From: an uncultured Peptoniphilaceae bacterium
Lineage (GTDB): Bacteria; Bacillota; Clostridia; Tissierellales; Peptoniphilaceae
Direction of reading: 5' to 3'
NCBI GenBank assembly: GCA_943912255.1
Contig: CALTTP010000006.1
Location: forward strand, 59,557 to 123,556
DNA: 64,000 nucleotides
The notes beneath the pieces were generated by a model. It was given only the letters and a program-made list of their open reading frames with translations. It was not told where the DNA came from and did not search any database. This document shows, one piece after another, positions 27,128 through 35,934 of this stretch (the stretch's first letter is position 1; each line of letters opens with the position of its first letter). Position numbers and translations under genes: made by a program.

Positions 27128-28486
27128 ATGATTGAAAGAATTGAAAATTATATTATTAAAAACAATTTAATAGAAGATGGAGAAAATATTATTGTAGGAT
27201 TTTCCGGTGGTCCCGACTCTGTTCTTCTTCTCTATGCATTAAATAAATTAAAAGCAAAGCATGGATATAGTTTAATAGCAGTCCATATCAATCATATGAT
27301 TAGGGATGAGGAAGCTAAAAGAGATGAAGAATTTGCTGTGGATTTTTCTCAAAGCCTAGGCATAAGATGTATAACTAGGTCAATTCCTGTTATAGATATA
27401 GCTAAAAGGGATAAAATCTCTGTAGAAGATGCTGGAAGAAAGGTCCGATATGGTACCTTTAATGAAATTTTAGAAGAGGAATTTTCTAAGGGTATCATTA
27501 CGGTGGGACATCATAAGAATGATGATGCAGAGACGATTATGTTAAATCTCATTAGAGGGGCAGGAACTTCTGGAATTACAGGAATTATCAATAAGAATCA
27601 AAATATCGTTAGACCTCTTTTAGATATTTCAAAAAAGGAGATTATTGAATATCTAAGGGAAAATAAACTTCCCTTCGTTGAAGATAAGACCAATTATGAA
27701 GAGGATTATGTTAGAAATAAGATAAGAAATGTTTTGATTCCATACATTGAAAGGGAGCTAAATCCCAATTTCATCGACTCTTTAAGTCGAATGGCCACAA
27801 TACTTTCAGAAGAGGATAAGTTTTTAGAAAGTTATATTAAAAGTTTAAATTTGATACAATGGGATGGTAAGGATATAAAAATAGATATCTCAAAATTCCT
27901 TGATCTTTCCCTTGCAATTCAAAGAAGGATTATATTAGAGGCTTATGGACAATTAAACGGGAACAAAAAAGATATTTCTTTTAAAAATATTCAGTCTATT
28001 ATTTCAATTGCAAAAAATGGTGGAGGAGATTTTTATTTAAAGGACTATATGATTTATATAGCTTCTGGATATCTTTATTTTATCCACATTTCTAAGATGA
28101 TAAGTCCAAAGGAAATGACTATATATGAACAAGGACTTTACGAATTTGGAAATAGATTGATAGATATCCAAGTTATTCCTAAGAATAATATAGACAAGGA
28201 TAAAAACCAGGAGATATTTCCTATTTATATCTTAAATGAGGGATTAAGCATAAGATCTAGAAAAAATGGTGACAAGATAGTCTTAAAGGGGTATTCAAAA
28301 AAAGTAAAGGATATTTTTATTGATGAAAAATTACCTAAGCATCTAAGAGATTCTGTACCGATTTTTCAATTTAGAGATGATATAATATGGATTGCAGGTT
28401 TTAGACGATCTTTTAAATATATGGTAAACAAAGAAGATGAATTTGTTTTAAAAATCAGAGTGGAGGAGAAGAAGGATGATAAATAG
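27128..28486 (+). CDS. tilS: tRNA(Ile)-lysidine synthetase
   Basis: TilS uses ATP and lysine to modify C34 of the CAU-anticodon tRNA-Ile so that it reads AUA. The PP-loop GFSGGPDSVLLL lies near residues 25-36. HINHMIRDEEAKRDE, GHHKNDDAETIM and the C-terminal RSRKNGD follow. I start it at ATG 27128 (452 residues); a start at 27086 would read through the terminator hairpin. No good RBS is visible. The stop overlaps hpt by 11 bases, the usual tilS-hpt-ftsH order. Confidence 0.92.
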   Translation: MIERIENYIIKNNLIEDGENIIVGFSGGPDSVLLLYALNKLKAKHGYSLIAVHINHMIRDEEAKRDEEFAVDFSQSLGIRCITRSIPVIDIAKRDKISVEDAGRKVRYGTFNEILEEEFSKGIITVGHHKNDDAETIMLNLIRGAGTSGITGIINKNQNIVRPLLDISKKEIIEYLRENKLPFVEDKTNYEEDYVRNKIRNVLIPYIERELNPNFIDSLSRMATILSEEDKFLESYIKSLNLIQWDGKDIKIDISKFLDLSLAIQRRIILEAYGQLNGNKKDISFKNIQSIISIAKNGGGDFYLKDYMIYIASGYLYFIHISKMISPKEMTIYEQGLYEFGNRLIDIQVIPKNNIDKDKNQEIFPIYILNEGLSIRSRKNGDKIVLKGYSKKVKDIFIDEKLPKHLRDSVPIFQFRDDIIWIAGFRRSFKYMVNKEDEFVLKIRVEEKKDDK

Positions 28487-29033
28487 AAACGCTGACTATA
28501 TAAAGAAGATTTTAGTTTCTGAAGAGGAAATTGAAAATAGATTAGATGAATTGGCTAAAGAGATTTCCCAAAGATATAAGGATAGTAAAAATGAACTCTT
28601 AGTAGTTGGAATCCTTAGAGGGGCGGTTATTTTTATGTCCAATTTAATAATCCGTTTGGATGTGGAAGCAAAGATGGACTTTATGGCTGTTTCAAGTTAT
28701 GGCACTGCTTCTAAATCCTCAGGTATAGTTAGAATATTAAAGGATTTAGAAGAGGATATTAAAGACAAAGATGTACTTATTGTTGAAGATATTATAGATT
28801 CAGGTTTAACTTTAGACTACCTAACTAAGAATTTAAGAGATAGGGGTGCAGCTTCTGTTGCTGTTGCAACTTTGTTGGATAAGCCAGATAGAAGAAAAGT
28901 GGAAGTTCCAATAGATTTTGTAGGTTTTGAAATTCCTGATGAGTTCATTGTAGGATATGGTTTAGACTATAATCAACAACATAGAAATTTACCTTTTGTG
29001 GCAGCATTAAAGGAAGAATATTATACAAAATAG
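28476..29033 (+). CDS. hpt: Hypoxanthine-guanine phosphoribosyltransferase
   Basis: The enzyme salvages hypoxanthine and guanine using PRPP. The 185-residue protein has LLVVGILRGAVIFMSNL, the PRPP-binding VLIVEDIIDSGLTL and VGYGLDYNQQHRNLPFV. It overlaps tilS and is followed by ftsH after 9 bases, a conserved Bacillota trio. Confidence 0.95.
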   Translation: MINRNADYIKKILVSEEEIENRLDELAKEISQRYKDSKNELLVVGILRGAVIFMSNLIIRLDVEAKMDFMAVSSYGTASKSSGIVRILKDLEEDIKDKDVLIVEDIIDSGLTLDYLTKNLRDRGAASVAVATLLDKPDRRKVEVPIDFVGFEIPDEFIVGYGLDYNQQHRNLPFVAALKEEYYTK

Positions 29034-29042
29034 GAGGACGTT

Positions 29043-30965
29043 TTGAGAAGAAGATCAGGTAATATTTTTTATTATCTCGGGCCTTTGATTTTTTTAGCAA
29101 TTTTAGTATCTCTCTTTTCAAGAGGATTTATCGCTCCAAAAGAGATACCTGTTAATAAATTGATAGGCTATATTGAAGATAATGATATAAAGACATTGGT
29201 AAGACAGGGGAATTCGGTAATTATTACCACTAAAAAAGATGAAGTAAAATATCAGACATATCTACCTAACGATGTTTCGGAAAATTTTTATAATGAATAT
29301 CTTAAAGATAAGGTAGAGTCAGGAAATATAGAACTTCAAGGTAAACCTGTGGCTGACAATGGGAAATTTTGGTCAACTATTATTAACGTGGGATTTTTCG
29401 CCTTGGCAATATTTATAATCTGGTATATGATGATTGGTCAAATTCAAAAGGGTGGAGGTAACTCTGTGGCCAATTTTGGGAAGAGTAGAGCAAAACTCTA
29501 CAAAGAGGACTCTCCAGTGACCTTTGACGATGTGGCAGGTTTAAAGGAAGAAAAGGAAGATTTACAAGAAATTGTAGATTTTTTAAAAAATCCTAGAAAA
29601 TATATTGAAATCGGAGCAAGGATTCCTAAAGGTGTGTTATTAGTAGGGCCGCCTGGAACTGGAAAGACCTATCTTTCTAGAGCTGTAGCTGGAGAGGCAA
29701 AGGTGCCATTTTTTAGTATTTCAGGTTCGGATTTTGTGGAGATGTATGTAGGTGTTGGTGCGTCAAGAGTAAGGGATTTGTTTAAAGATGCCAAGAAGAA
29801 CTCTCCATGTATAATTTTTATAGATGAAATCGACGCTGTAGGAAGAAAAAGAGGAGCAGGCCTTGGCGGAGGACATGATGAAAGGGAGCAGACCTTAAAC
29901 CAGCTTTTAGTTGAGATGGATGGTTTTGGAAAAAATGAAGGAATAATTGTAATGGCTGCAACTAATAGACCGGACATTTTAGACCCAGCCATTCTTAGAC
30001 CAGGAAGATTTGATAGAAGAGTCTATGTGGGAATTCCTGATGTTAGGGAAAGAGAAGCCATATTAAAGGTTCATACCAAGAATAAAAAACTAGCAGAGGA
30101 TGTTAATTTAAAGGCAATTGCAAAATCAACGGCAGGATTTACTCCAGCAGATTTAGAAAATCTAAGTAATGAAGCGGCTTTGCTTGCTGCAAGGGAAGAC
30201 AAAAAGGAAATTTCTGCTAAAATCTTTGATGAAGCTACTATTAAAGTAGTAGCAGGTCCAGAGAAAAAATCTACTGTAGTAATAGAAAAAGAGAGAGTGC
30301 TAACTGCATATCATGAAGCAGGACATGCTATTGTCTCCAGGCTTCTTCCAGATACTGACCCAGTTCATATGATTACCATTGTACCTAGGGGTAGAGCTGG
30401 TGGATTTACATCGTTTTTACCAGAAGAAGATAGGTCCTATAGGACAAAAAACGAAATGAAACATGAAATCATTACCCTTCTAGGAGGAAGATCTGCAGAA
30501 CACCTAGTTTTAGATGATATTTCCACAGGTGCTTCTAATGATATTCAAAGAGCTACTAAAATTGCTAGGGCTATGATAACTCAGTTTGGAATGAGTGATA
30601 AATTGGGACCGATTATGTACGATTCTGATTCAGATGAGGTTTTTGTAGGTAAAGAATTTGGTAAGTCAAAACATTATTCTGAACAAGTTGCATATGAAAT
30701 AGATCAAGAGATAAGAGATGTAATCAAGGACGCCTTTAATAAATCCATTAGTCTTTTAGAAGAAAATATCGACTTGCTTCATAAACTGGCTAAGATTTTG
30801 TTAGAGGAAGAGACTATAGACGCTCAAGAATTTGAAGAGGTATTTAATAAATATGCCTCAGAAAATATTGCAGAAACTCCTCCTGAGCTTTTGGAAAGAG
30901 TGCAAAAGCATGATAAAAATATAGAAGACAAGATTTCAGGAGATGATAAAAAGAATGAATTATAA
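29043..30965 (+). CDS. ftsH: ATP-dependent zinc metalloprotease FtsH
   Basis: The 640-residue membrane protease has two N-terminal membrane segments (about 11-30 and 111-131). Its AAA domain has GPPGTGKT near residue 202, IIFIDEIDAVG and the second-region ATNRPDILDPA. The M41 protease domain has the zinc motif HEAGHA near residue 424. It degrades misfolded membrane proteins and regulators. It starts with TTG at 29043 behind AGGAGG, and its end overlaps the next small gene. Confidence 0.96.
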   Translation: MRRRSGNIFYYLGPLIFLAILVSLFSRGFIAPKEIPVNKLIGYIEDNDIKTLVRQGNSVIITTKKDEVKYQTYLPNDVSENFYNEYLKDKVESGNIELQGKPVADNGKFWSTIINVGFFALAIFIIWYMMIGQIQKGGGNSVANFGKSRAKLYKEDSPVTFDDVAGLKEEKEDLQEIVDFLKNPRKYIEIGARIPKGVLLVGPPGTGKTYLSRAVAGEAKVPFFSISGSDFVEMYVGVGASRVRDLFKDAKKNSPCIIFIDEIDAVGRKRGAGLGGGHDEREQTLNQLLVEMDGFGKNEGIIVMAATNRPDILDPAILRPGRFDRRVYVGIPDVREREAILKVHTKNKKLAEDVNLKAIAKSTAGFTPADLENLSNEAALLAAREDKKEISAKIFDEATIKVVAGPEKKSTVVIEKERVLTAYHEAGHAIVSRLLPDTDPVHMITIVPRGRAGGFTSFLPEEDRSYRTKNEMKHEIITLLGGRSAEHLVLDDISTGASNDIQRATKIARAMITQFGMSDKLGPIMYDSDSDEVFVGKEFGKSKHYSEQVAYEIDQEIRDVIKDAFNKSISLLEENIDLLHKLAKILLEEETIDAQEFEEVFNKYASENIAETPPELLERVQKHDKNIEDKISGDDKKNEL

Positions 30966-31419
30966 GACATTTTTAAATGTGCTATATGTATTGCTTTTGC
31001 TTTTTGTCCTAAGGCAGATATATTATGGGCAATTTGCAAAAAAGGCAGTAGAGGGAAAGTTAATTGCGTTTTTCAACCCTCAATCCAGATTTTTAATTGC
31101 CTTTTTATCAGGGATGTTGATTTTATTAGGAGCATATTCTATAACCATTAAGGACTATTTCGGAATAGTATACCTTCTTTCTGGAATTGGATTTGCATAT
31201 CTATCCTATCAGAAGATTTACATTTATGATGGGGGAATACTTTATAGTACTAAGTTTACCCGATGGGAAAATATTAAGAAATGGGGTTACAACGAAAAGA
31301 CTAAGAATTTAGAGATTCTTACAAATTTTCCGAAAAATCCTACTAGGATAATCCCGTTAAATATTAACGATAAGAATGAAGTGTTGACAATTATTAAAGA
31401 GAAGAAAAGAAAAAAATAG
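30955..31419 (+). CDS. Small membrane protein of unknown function
   Basis: The protein (about 154 residues) has three hydrophobic segments in its first 90 residues, followed by a soluble C-terminal part (GGILYSTKFTRWENIKKWGY) that resembles YcxB/PH-like membrane-associated domains. I do not recognise the family with certainty. The start at 30955 gives better RBS spacing than the in-frame ATG at 30943, which touches AGGAG. It overlaps the ftsH end and is followed by a terminator. Confidence 0.6.
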   Translation: MNYKTFLNVLYVLLLLFVLRQIYYGQFAKKAVEGKLIAFFNPQSRFLIAFLSGMLILLGAYSITIKDYFGIVYLLSGIGFAYLSYQKIYIYDGGILYSTKFTRWENIKKWGYNEKTKNLEILTNFPKNPTRIIPLNINDKNEVLTIIKEKKRKK

Positions 31420-31429
31420 ATTACGAAAA

Positions 31430-31455
31430 CAAGCACTCTTTAAAGGGAGTGCTTG
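31430..31455 (+). terminator. Terminator after the ftsH unit
   Basis: CAAGCACTC pairs with GAGTGCTTG in a long perfect stem. A mixed CTTTG follows rather than a clean T run, so efficiency is uncertain. Confidence 0.65.
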
Positions 31456-31492
31456 CTTTGCGACAAATAAAAGAATTTAGATAGGAGGTACT

Positions 31493-32272
31493 ATGCTTCT
31501 TGTGATAGATATAGGAAATACTCATATGAAGTTTGGAGTGTTTGAAAAGGATAAATTAAGTTACACTTGGAATATGGCCACAGATTTAGGTAGAACTTCT
31601 GACGAAATAGGTTTGCAATTAAAAAATTTCTTGGATTTTGGAAATTATACCATCAATGACTTGGAAAATGTAGTAATGTCTTCTGTTGTGCCTAATATGT
31701 TAAGATGCATTCAATCGGCTTGTAAGAGATATTTAGGCAAAGAGCCCTATCTTGTAACGCAAGCAAAGGACTTAGGAATAGAAAATAAATATGAGAATAA
31801 AAAAGAAGTTGGTACCGATAGACTTGTTACAGCTAGTTGCTCTTATCATAAATATGGTGGTCCAGGAATTGTTGTAGACTTGGGAACTGCTATTACCGTT
31901 GACTATATAACTTCTAATGGAGAATATAGAGGGGGAGTTATTGCTCCAGGAATAGAAATATCCACAGAAGCTCTATTTACAGGAACTGCAAAGTTACCTA
32001 AAATAGATTTAATTAAACCAAAAAAAGTAATTGGAGCTTCCACTAGAGAAAGTATGCAATCTGGAATTGTCTATGGTTTTATTGGAATGGTAGATTTTTT
32101 AATTGGGAAAATTCTAGAAGAACAAAATCTTAACAGTGAAGATGTTAAGATTGTAGGTACAGGTGGTTTTGCTGGTTTGATATCCCAAAACAGTAAGTAT
32201 ATTACCATTATTGATAAAAATCTTGCATTGGAAGGTTTGAAATTTATATATGACAGAAATTTTAAAGCGTAG
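31493..32272 (+). CDS. coaX: Type III pantothenate kinase
   Basis: The enzyme catalyses the first step of coenzyme A synthesis. The 259-residue ASKHA-fold protein begins LLVIDIGNTHMKFGVF and has KKEVGTDRLVTAS, VDLGTAITVDY and GGVIAPGIEIS. AGGAGG lies directly upstream. The end overlaps the dusB start by 23 bases, so they are coupled. Confidence 0.95.
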   Translation: MLLVIDIGNTHMKFGVFEKDKLSYTWNMATDLGRTSDEIGLQLKNFLDFGNYTINDLENVVMSSVVPNMLRCIQSACKRYLGKEPYLVTQAKDLGIENKYENKKEVGTDRLVTASCSYHKYGGPGIVVDLGTAITVDYITSNGEYRGGVIAPGIEISTEALFTGTAKLPKIDLIKPKKVIGASTRESMQSGIVYGFIGMVDFLIGKILEEQNLNSEDVKIVGTGGFAGLISQNSKYITIIDKNLALEGLKFIYDRNFKA

Positions 32273-33215
32273 CATGAAAATTGGAAAGTTAAAACTGGAT
32301 AATAATTTATTTATGGCTCCTATGGCTGGAATTACAGATAGGGCTTTTAGAGAGATAGTTTCTGCTAATGGATCAGGGTTAAATTTTACAGAAATGGTCT
32401 CAGCAAAAGGGCTTTACTATGAAGATAATAATACTAAAAAATTAATGGATAGAGGAGATGAATCGCCACTAGGAATTCAGATATTTGGAAGTGATCCAGA
32501 TATTATGGGAGCTGTAGTATCTAAATATTTGAATTCTGATGATAGATTTGATCTGATTGATATAAATATGGGGTGTCCTGCCCCTAAGATTGTTAAGAAT
32601 GGTGATGGATCCGCCCTTATGAAAGATCTTAAACTAGCAGCTAGAGTAATAGAAAAAGTTGTAGCAAACAGTGAAAAACCTGTAAGTGTTAAATTTAGAT
32701 TGGGATGGGATGAGGATAATATCAACTACTTAGAACTGGGAAAAATTTGCCAAGACCTTGGTGTGTCCTTTGTAACCCTACACCCAAGAACTAGAAAAGC
32801 CTTTTATTCAGGTAAGGCAGATTGGGATGCCATTGGAGAATTAAAGAGTAGACTTGATATTCCTGTAATTGGAAATGGAGATATATACCAAGCTGATGAT
32901 ATAGAAAAGATGTTTAAACAAACAAATTGTGATGGCATTGCATTGGCAAGAGGAGCTTTAGAAAACCCCTTTTTATTTAGTAGAATAATAGAAGAACCAA
33001 CATTAAGAGAAATGGTGGAACTAATAAAGTATCATTTAGAACTTAAGTCTAAGTATTTAGGCGAAAAAATTGCCGTTACAGAAATGAGAAAACATATAGC
33101 CTGGTATTTAAAGGGCTTTAGAAATTCAAAAGAGATAAAAAATAAAATTAACAAAGTAGATGAGAAAGAGACTGTTGTTAAAATATTGAATGATTATTTA
33201 GAAAATGAAGAGTAG
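32250..33215 (+). CDS. dusB: tRNA-dihydrouridine synthase
   Basis: This FMN enzyme reduces uridines in tRNA. The 321-residue protein has MAPMAGITDRAFRE, the catalytic loop NMGCPAPKIVKNGDGSALM, VKFRLGW, TLHPRTR and GNGDIYQADD. An alternative start is ATG 32274. In related Clostridia dusB is usually followed by greA and lysS; here about 9.3 kb of accessory genes intervene. Confidence 0.93.
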   Translation: MTEILKRSMKIGKLKLDNNLFMAPMAGITDRAFREIVSANGSGLNFTEMVSAKGLYYEDNNTKKLMDRGDESPLGIQIFGSDPDIMGAVVSKYLNSDDRFDLIDINMGCPAPKIVKNGDGSALMKDLKLAARVIEKVVANSEKPVSVKFRLGWDEDNINYLELGKICQDLGVSFVTLHPRTRKAFYSGKADWDAIGELKSRLDIPVIGNGDIYQADDIEKMFKQTNCDGIALARGALENPFLFSRIIEEPTLREMVELIKYHLELKSKYLGEKIAVTEMRKHIAWYLKGFRNSKEIKNKINKVDEKETVVKILNDYLENEE

Positions 33216-33248
33216 AGCTTTATAAATTGAAGATAGGACTCTTCATTT
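33206..33248 (+). terminator. Terminator of coaX-dusB
   Basis: AATGAAGAGT pairs with ACTCTTCATT and is followed by T7. The 5' arm overlaps the dusB stop codon. Confidence 0.85.
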
Positions 33249-33282
33249 TTTTATTTTTAAGGAATTGGTCTTTGATATTTAT

Positions 33283-33310
33283 TTGACTTTATCTAAATTT
33301 ATCATATAAT
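33283..33310 (+). promoter_or_regulatory. Promoter of the sao (selenoprotein) operon
   Basis: TTGACT (33283-33288) and a perfect TATAAT (33305-33310) are separated by 16 bases. The transcript would start about 40 bases before saoT. This spacer does not have the 19-20-base MerR form. Confidence 0.75.
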
Positions 33311-33325
33311 TAAACAGGGATTATC

Positions 33326-33343
33326 TTTCCTCATATAAGGAAA
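33326..33343 (+). promoter_or_regulatory. Leader hairpin before saoT
   Basis: TTTCCT pairs with AGGAAA around a 6-base loop. The 3' arm holds the purine-rich bases just before the RBS-like AAGGG, so it could limit ribosome access. Confidence 0.4.
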
Positions 33344-33355
33344 AGGGTGTAAATA

Positions 33356-33619
33356 TTGAAAAGAGTACTCATAGAATTTATTAACACATGAACAAGCTGT
33401 GACTCCATTGGGAGAAATGTCCAGGGTGTGGCAAAAGAATTTGGAGATAAGGTTGAAGTTAAACTCTATAGTCAAGGTAAGGACATAGAGGCTTTAAAAA
33501 AATATGGAATGGTGTTTCAAGGCACCATGATTATTAATGAAAAAAAGAAAGTAACTAGATTAAGTGTAAAGAACATAAGAAAAGAGATTGCTCAGGCAGT
33601 TGATAATTTAAATGAATAA
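33356..33619 (+). CDS. saoT: Thioredoxin-like selenoprotein with U-x-x-C motif (SaoT-like)
   Basis: Reading in-frame UGA 33389-33391 as selenocysteine joins an N-terminal strand (KRVLIEFINT) to the rest of a small thioredoxin-fold protein of 87 residues. The active site becomes Sec12-Thr-Ser-Cys15, a redox U-x-x-C at exactly the place of a thioredoxin/glutaredoxin CxxC. Downstream are the expected helix, VKLYSQGKD strand and GTMIINEKKK strand. The start TTG 33356 is preceded by AAGGG. It is cytosolic (no signal), first in the operon, and overlaps saoB by 8 bases. Symbol from memory of the Sao families. The role is inferred: reduction or transfer of metal bound to selenol/thiol. Confidence 0.82.
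33389..33414 (+). promoter_or_regulatory. Candidate SECIS element of saoT
   Basis: The UGA is followed by a CTCC/GGAG stem (33403-33414) around a 4-base loop (ATTG) placed 19-22 bases from the U of UGA. It is weaker than the saoB and saoC hairpins. Confidence 0.5.
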
Positions 33620-34388
33620 AAATAATAATGGCTTTTTAATAAATTTTTTATTAATTATTGCAATAATCGGTATTGTGGCACTAATAGTGGTTTTTCCTGA
33701 GAGTGAAGAGACCGCAACTTTAAGGATTGGTGCGGGAGATGATATGGCAGGATCAATTTTAAAAAAGGTTATAAGTCAAAACGAGTTTGATTTTGAAATT
33801 GAAACCTACTACTTAAAGGATTGCTGAGCACCAACTGCTCAATGGTCATTGAAATCAAATGTTTATGATGTGGCTATGATTTGTACTGATGCCGCAGATA
33901 AATTCATAGAAGCTAGTGATGATTTTATTTTGCTTGGAACCATAACTGAAAATACAGATGTGTTAATAAAAAAAGATAATAATGTAAAAAAAATCGGACT
34001 TACAGGCAATAAGGATTATCTTTCAGATTTTATTAGAGAAAGATATGCTGATGCAGAAATTGAATACATGAGTCCCCACAGTTTTGGATACGCCTATGAA
34101 AGCAGTCAAATAGATGGCTATGTGATAGATATAGGGCTTATTAATTCTTATTTAGAAGGTGAAATTGAAAATGTATCTGACAGTGACTATGGTTCAAATG
34201 TAATAATAGCAAATAGAAAAATCCTTAAGGATAAAAAATTTAAAGAGTTTTTAGATTCTTATAATAAAATGGTTTTAGAATATAATAAAAATCCAAATCC
34301 AGATTATTTTGAATTTAAATTTGGAAAAGATGAAAGGAGGAATAGTGTGTGGAAGGTAAAATTACAAAAAATAAACTTAGCAAATTGA
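33612..34388 (+). CDS. saoB: Membrane-anchored ABC substrate-binding selenoprotein with Cys-Sec (SaoB-like)
   Basis: The frame is continuous across UGA 33825-33827, giving 258 residues with Cys71-Sec72 (KDCU followed by APTAQW). An N-terminal membrane segment (about 8-28) replaces a lipobox. The rest resembles an NMT1/SsuA-type binding protein: TLRIGAGDDMAG, YDVAMICTDAADKF, KIGLTGNKDYL, IDGYVIDIGL. It probably presents its ligand to the permease encoded next; the vicinal Cys-Sec pair would suit a soft metal such as mercury. Its end overlaps saoP by 40 bases. Read as a normal stop, the UGA would split one conserved domain in two. Confidence 0.83.
33825..33852 (+). promoter_or_regulatory. Candidate SECIS element of saoB
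   Basis: TCAAT (33839-33843) pairs with ATTGA (33848-33852) around the loop GGTC, which begins 20 bases from the U of UGA. The E. coli fdhF SECIS also has a GGUC apical loop at a similar distance. TGAGCA/TGCTCA offers an alternative lower pairing. Confidence 0.72.
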
Positions 34389-35149
34389 TGGAGTCGGATT
34401 CCTTTAAGGAAAAAATGTATAAGTACATATTCCTCATAGTTTTATTAGTAGTGTGGCAAATAGCATCGACTAAAATAGGAGTGCCACTACTGTTACCGAC
34501 ACCAAAGTCGACTTTTACAGAATTGTATTTGAATGTAACCAGTAAACAGGTTATGACCAATATTGCTATTACCATGTATAGAGTCTTAAAAGGATGGTTA
34601 ATCGCAGTTATAATAGGGGTTCCAATAGGAATGGCTATGGGATTATCTAAGGTTTTTGAAGGTATATTAGGGGGTGTTGTCAATTCATTAAGACAAATTC
34701 CTATGATGGCTTGGGTTCCTCTATCAATTATTTGGTTGGGAATTGGTGATGGACCAACTTTATTTATGATTGCTTTAAATGGAGTTTTCCAAGTTATTAT
34801 GAATACATCTTCAGGAGTTGCATCAATAGATAAGGATTATTATAATGCAGCAAAGAGTATGGGTGCTTCAAAAATGAGTACTTTTGTGAATGTAGTTGTT
34901 CCAGCATCCATGCCTCATATTCTTGTAGGTGCAAGGCTTGCCATAGGCGCCGGTTGGATGTCCGTTATCTGAGCGGAGTTCATCGCGACAAGTGCTGGTA
35001 TCGGTTATGAGATGTTACAAGCACAGTCAATGATGCAGACCAATAGGTTATTGGCGCTAATGATGTTATCAGCTTTGATTGGATTTATTTTAGATAGGTT
35101 TTTACTTTTATTAAATAAAAAACTTACCGCATGGAGGTACATAAGTTGA
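34349..35149 (+). CDS. saoP: ABC transporter permease selenoprotein (SaoP-like)
   Basis: The 266-residue inner-membrane permease belongs to the SsuC/TauC/NitT type. It has about six membrane segments and the conserved cytoplasmic EAA-like loop around YYNAAKSMGAS, where the ATPase docks. UGA 34970-34972 (codon 208) interrupts the motif GWMSVI-U-AEFIATSAGIG, which matches the conserved GWxxVVAAE segment of the family. The frame stays open for 58 more codons with the expected last membrane helices (LLALMMLSALIGFILDRF). GTG 34349 is spaced 8 bases from AGGAGG. A downstream SECIS hairpin was not obvious by eye. Selenocysteine is inferred; Cys/Sec here would line the membrane path. Confidence 0.8.
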
Positions 35150-35934
35150 AACTAGAAGTAAAAAACATATGTAAAGGATTTAAAGAAAAACAAGGCAGAA
35201 GGATAGTTTTAGATGATATAAGTTTTAATGTTGAAGAGGGGGAGATAGTAACTTTACTAGGTCCTTCAGGTTGTGGAAAAACCACTATGCTAACAACAAT
35301 CGCAGGATTTAAGAAACAGGATAGTGGAGATATTCTACTTAATGGAGAACCGGTTACAAAAGCTGGACCAGATAAAGCTTTTATGTTTCAAAACTACGCC
35401 CTATATCCTTGGAAGACCGTTGAAAATAATATTTTATTTCCAATGAAACAGGCGAAGATGAGTATAGAAGAACAGAGAAAAAGACTAGATTATCTACTGG
35501 AAATCTCTAGACTCAAAGAGTATAAAAATCTCTACCCTCATCAAATGTCTGGAGGTATGAAACAGAGGACGGCTTTAGTAAGAGCATTGGCAGTAAAACC
35601 TGAGATTTTACTTATGGATGAGCCTTTAGGGGCACTTGATATTGAAATGAGACAGAGTTTACAAAATGAACTCTTGGAAATTTTTAAAAATGAAAAACTT
35701 ACAGTTATTATAGTTACCCACGATGTGAGTGAAGCAATTTACCTATCTGACAGGGTAATATTGATGTCAACAAATTATGGAGAAATTATTCTAAATGAGA
35801 AAATAGATTTACCATATCCAAGAAATCCTAAAGATGAAAAATTCAAAGAATACGTAGGGCTTTTATCTAATAAATTTATTGAAGCAGGAAGAAGAAAAAA
35901 GAAAGGGGCGGAGGCGAATTTTGAAAGTAACTAA
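35146..35934 (+). CDS. saoA: ABC transporter ATP-binding protein (SaoA-like)
   Basis: The 262-residue nucleotide-binding subunit is of the SsuB/TauB/NitT type. It has the Walker A GPSGCGKTT near residue 39, Q-loop FMFQNYALYPW, signature MSGGMKQR, Walker B ILLMDEPLGALD and the switch TVIIVTHD. I choose TTG 35146, 8 bases after GGAGG (35133-35137), rather than the in-frame ATG 35131 that contains the RBS. The start overlaps the saoP stop (TTGA), and the gene ends at the saoL ATG. With SaoB/X and SaoP it should form one importer or exporter. Confidence 0.88.
   Translation: MKLEVKNICKGFKEKQGRRIVLDDISFNVEEGEIVTLLGPSGCGKTTMLTTIAGFKKQDSGDILLNGEPVTKAGPDKAFMFQNYALYPWKTVENNILFPMKQAKMSIEEQRKRLDYLLEISRLKEYKNLYPHQMSGGMKQRTALVRALAVKPEILLMDEPLGALDIEMRQSLQNELLEIFKNEKLTVIIVTHDVSEAIYLSDRVILMSTNYGEIILNEKIDLPYPRNPKDEKFKEYVGLLSNKFIEAGRRKKKGAEANFESN

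Noticed and set aside
33849..34388. A separate gene starting at TTG 33849
   Set aside because: It has no RBS and lies inside the saoB domain once UGA 33825 is read as Sec.
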